This document shows, in pieces, positions 20,498 through 22,100 of a DNA stretch of 22,100 nucleotides (position 1 is the stretch's first letter; every line of letters begins with the position of its first letter). Under the pieces are notes generated by a model, which was given only the letters and a program-made list of their open reading frames with translations, was not told where the DNA came from and ran no database searches. Position numbers and translations under genes: made by a program. This DNA is from a virus: positions 1 to 22,100 of the IMG/VR virus record IMGVR_UViG_3300043172_000208. The stretch is one strand, 5' to 3'.

Positions 20498-20773
20498 TTA
20501 GTTCTCCACTAGACGCAAGTCTGCAGTCGCGTCATCAATAAGAAGATTATCCCCATTGTCGTCAATGAGAAAAAGATTGGGGACGACACTCTGTCCCAAC
20601 AAACGGAAGTCTGCAGCTACATCGTCAATGAGTAAAAAATCTCCACCATCGTCGATGAGAAGAATATCATCTCCAATGGGCGGAGGTGGTCCTGGTGGGG
20701 TGACACTATCACTAGTCACAAGAGCGGCAGTGACCGAGGTTCCGGTCACTCCGCTTCCAGTTACGCCAGACAT
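20498..20773 (-). CDS. Small protein with two LLIDD repeats, 91 aa
   Basis: Residues 1-30 are a low-complexity Gly/Ser/Thr/Val stretch with VTG triplets, followed by a run of prolines (PPGPPPP). The rest is two imperfect copies of a unit of about 27 residues (35-60 and 65-91). Each unit carries two (L/F)LIDD motifs and ends in a D(F/L)RL(L/V) segment. The regular hydrophobic-hydrophobic-Ile-Asp-Asp pattern suggests stacked beta strands. The protein is strongly acidic and has no membrane segment. It is coupled to the gene before it by a one-base overlap and is separated from the long fibre gene by a single base. I do not recognise a function. Its place suggests a small virion or fibre-associated protein. 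Confidence 0.75.
   Translation of the reverse strand: MSGVTGSGVTGTSVTAALVTSDSVTPPGPPPPIGDDILLIDDGGDFLLIDDVAADFRLLGQSVVPNLFLIDDNGDNLLIDDATADLRLVEN
20501..20671 (-). repeat. Tandem repeat of LLIDD units inside the 91 aa gene
   Basis: Copy 1 (about 20594-20671) and copy 2 (about 20501-20581) encode related units. Both DNA copies read AAGTCTGCAG on the plus strand near their left end and CAATGAG or CGATGAG in several places. The likeness is visible at DNA as well as protein level, so the duplication looks fairly recent. Confidence 0.75.
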
Positions 20774-21405
20774 CAGACGAGTCCGGCTTGTGCGACCCTC
20801 AGGACTGCTGTACCCGTACCAGAGTTAGTTAGCAGTCTACAGGCGGTGACAGGAGAGATAAATGTACCCTCATCGTCAGCCGTTATGTTAGTTATATCTG
20901 GATGGGGGGTCCAGGCGAAAGGTCCAGGGTACTCACCGAAGATGTCGTCAAACGTGTATTGCAACGTGACGTTGACGGTTCCAGTAATCTCTACTCCTAC
21001 GCTTACTTGGAATGGAGAGATGTACTGGTCCAACACAATGATTGCAGATGCTCCAGTCAGTTGAGTTCCTATTGTAACAGTGGATCCAACAAGCGCATCA
21101 ACCGAGATGCGAGTTACTGTCGCGAAGTTCTGTACAGTGGTAACTGTCGTATTATTAGGACCAACAATAGTCTCGAAGATCTGATCTCCAGCATCAGTAG
21201 TACCTTCAATGCGAAAGTTGATGAGTAAGAGATTGCCACCAGAGGTAATATCCAAGAACCGTTGAGAACCTAACTGTGCAACTCCATTAGCATCAACGAG
21301 AGCGCCATTGAGCGACAGATCGGCAGGCCCAGTTGTAGTCTGAGCTTCGCACACTCCATCTGCATCAGGCGCAGGTAACTGTCGTGTAATTGAAATGGGT
21401 CTCAT
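20773..21405 (-). CDS. Conserved phage structural-type protein, 210 aa
   Basis: The ATG at 21405 has an excellent Shine-Dalgarno, AAGGAG, seven bases upstream and overlapping the stop of the previous gene. The protein has a two-part beta-rich make-up. The first half (about residues 25-115) contains LSLNGALVDANGVA, RFLDITSG, an IVGPNNTTVTTVQNF segment and TRISVDALVGSTVTIGT. This is a pattern I know from a common family of small phage proteins encoded near the capsid and tail-connector genes. The second half ends in TNSGTGTAVLRVAQAGLV. No signal peptide or membrane segment is visible. Its stop overlaps the next start by one base (TGATG), so the two are probably translationally coupled. The exact role (head decoration, head-tail joining or other) cannot be told from the sequence. 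Confidence 0.85.
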   Translation of the reverse strand: MRPISITRQLPAPDADGVCEAQTTTGPADLSLNGALVDANGVAQLGSQRFLDITSGGNLLLINFRIEGTTDAGDQIFETIVGPNNTTVTTVQNFATVTRISVDALVGSTVTIGTQLTGASAIIVLDQYISPFQVSVGVEITGTVNVTLQYTFDDIFGEYPGPFAWTPHPDITNITADDEGTFISPVTACRLLTNSGTGTAVLRVAQAGLV

Positions 21406-21416
21406 GACGTTTCTCC

Positions 21417-22100
21417 TTAGCGTGAACCACCGAAGAGAACGTAGTCGACATCCAGTGTCTTCGCTGCGCCATCAGCACCATCGGAGAACAAGAATCCAGG
21501 ATTCAATCCGAGCGCTGTCAGATTCGCTCCTGGGGTCACAGTTCCGCCACCACCGACAACTCCATCTGGGCTAACGAACTGACCAGAAACTTTGTCAATG
21601 CCATCCCAGTACAGAGCAGCCTCGTACCACGTATCCGCGACGAGAGAACCGAGTGGAGTTGTTGACGTACCTCCAGCAGCGGCAATCGAAACCAGATTGA
21701 GAACATCAGAAACATCATCTGATCTTAAGAAGACACCATCAAGCGGAGCTACCGTTTCATCGAACGGAGTAAAGCCGAAGACGAGAATGGTATTGAGCGG
21801 ATCATCGATCCTGAAACGAATACCGAACCACGCTTCCGCACCAACTGCGATCCCGAATGTATCCACGCCAGCAAGCTGAAGTGAAAGTTTGTTTCCGTCG
21901 GTTGCCGCTCCTGCGGAAACCTGTTGAAGAACGCCGCTGGAACTGAGGGGGAAGACGTCGCCGCCAACTCCCGCACCGATTACGAGATCGGTCCAGTCTG
22001 CGATCTGTGTAGCTTGACCAAAGTCCTCAACCGATAACTGCGCACCTGGGAGAGGAAGAGGAACGGCATTCAAAACACTGTTGTCTTTCGCAGTGCCGAC
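21417..22100 (-). CDS. Beta-rich structural-type protein, 5' end cut by window edge
   Basis: The reading frame stays open to the right-hand edge, so 227 residues are visible and the start is missing. A TTG at 22073 could be read as a start, but the frame continues upstream of it (VGTAKDNSVLNAV...), so I treat the gene as partial. The protein is rich in Gly, Ala, Val, Asp and Ser, with alternating hydrophobic residues. It has segments such as WFGIRFRIDD, DTWYEAALYWDG and TLDVDYVLFGG, which resemble the strands of a concanavalin/LamG-like jelly roll. That fold is an inference, and I recognise no catalytic motif. It is followed after 11 bases by another small beta-rich protein. The position upstream of the fibre and tail genes suits a capsid decoration or other minor virion protein. 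Confidence 0.75.
   Translation of the reverse strand, partial: VGTAKDNSVLNAVPLPLPGAQLSVEDFGQATQIADWTDLVIGAGVGGDVFPLSSSGVLQQVSAGAATDGNKLSLQLAGVDTFGIAVGAEAWFGIRFRIDDPLNTILVFGFTPFDETVAPLDGVFLRSDDVSDVLNLVSIAAAGGTSTTPLGSLVADTWYEAALYWDGIDKVSGQFVSPDGVVGGGGTVTPGANLTALGLNPGFLFSDGADGAAKTLDVDYVLFGGSR

Noticed and set aside
22071-22073. TTG at 22073 as the start of the first gene
   Set aside because: The frame continues open to the window edge with plausible coding sequence, so the gene is more likely cut by the edge.

Overview
This window looks like part of the late (virion and lysis) region of a tailed bacteriophage or prophage, most likely one with a short podovirus-type tail. All 24 genes read leftward on the minus strand. 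They are packed almost without gaps: the largest gap is 24 bases, and most junctions are 1-4 base overlaps or 0-13 base gaps. I see no promoter, terminator, tRNA, integrase or host gene. The lipobox protein, spanin-like proteins and strong Shine-Dalgarno sites suggest a Gram-negative host. The protein types (KGG-motif proteins, TG-centred fibre repeats, SU10-type adaptor, GPGTGxSD motif) resemble those I know from marine and other environmental phages. The phage itself is not one I can name.

Layout in the direction of transcription (right to left). (A) 22100-20498: three small beta-rich structural-type proteins, the first cut by the window edge; the capsid genes are probably just upstream. 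(B) 20496-17599: a long repeat-built fibre with a glycine-rich core, then a small KGG-motif protein. (C) 17595-12416: a P22 gp4-like tail adaptor carrying a discoidin-like insert, a cysteine-containing small protein, a 1120-residue fibre, and a small acidic partner protein. (D) 12402-10277: a run of small proteins that reads as a lysis cassette. It has a one-TM coiled-coil protein, a DUF5675-like protein, a two-TM holin-like protein, a lipoprotein and a (Pro-Glu)8-tailed protein. (E) 10265-6858: an SU10-type adaptor, a second kind of fibre, and a paralogue of the small acidic partner. (F) 6858-5093: a P22 gp10-like tail hub and a small Trp-rich protein. (G) 5083-1: four large or partial proteins that look like internal virion/DNA-ejection proteins.

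The order gp4-like, gp10-like, ejection proteins matches the P22 plan. Here, however, about 9.7 kb of fibre and lysis genes sit between the gp4-like and gp10-like genes. The most notable feature is a repeated module of adaptor, fibre and small acidic protein, present twice (genes at 17595-12416 and 10265-6858) around the lysis-like cassette. The three fibres share N-terminal and repeat modules, which points to internal duplication and shuffling. No gene is outside what a phage late operon could hold. The least explained parts are the small acidic fibre partners, the DUF5675-like protein in the endolysin position, and the discoidin insert in the tail adaptor.
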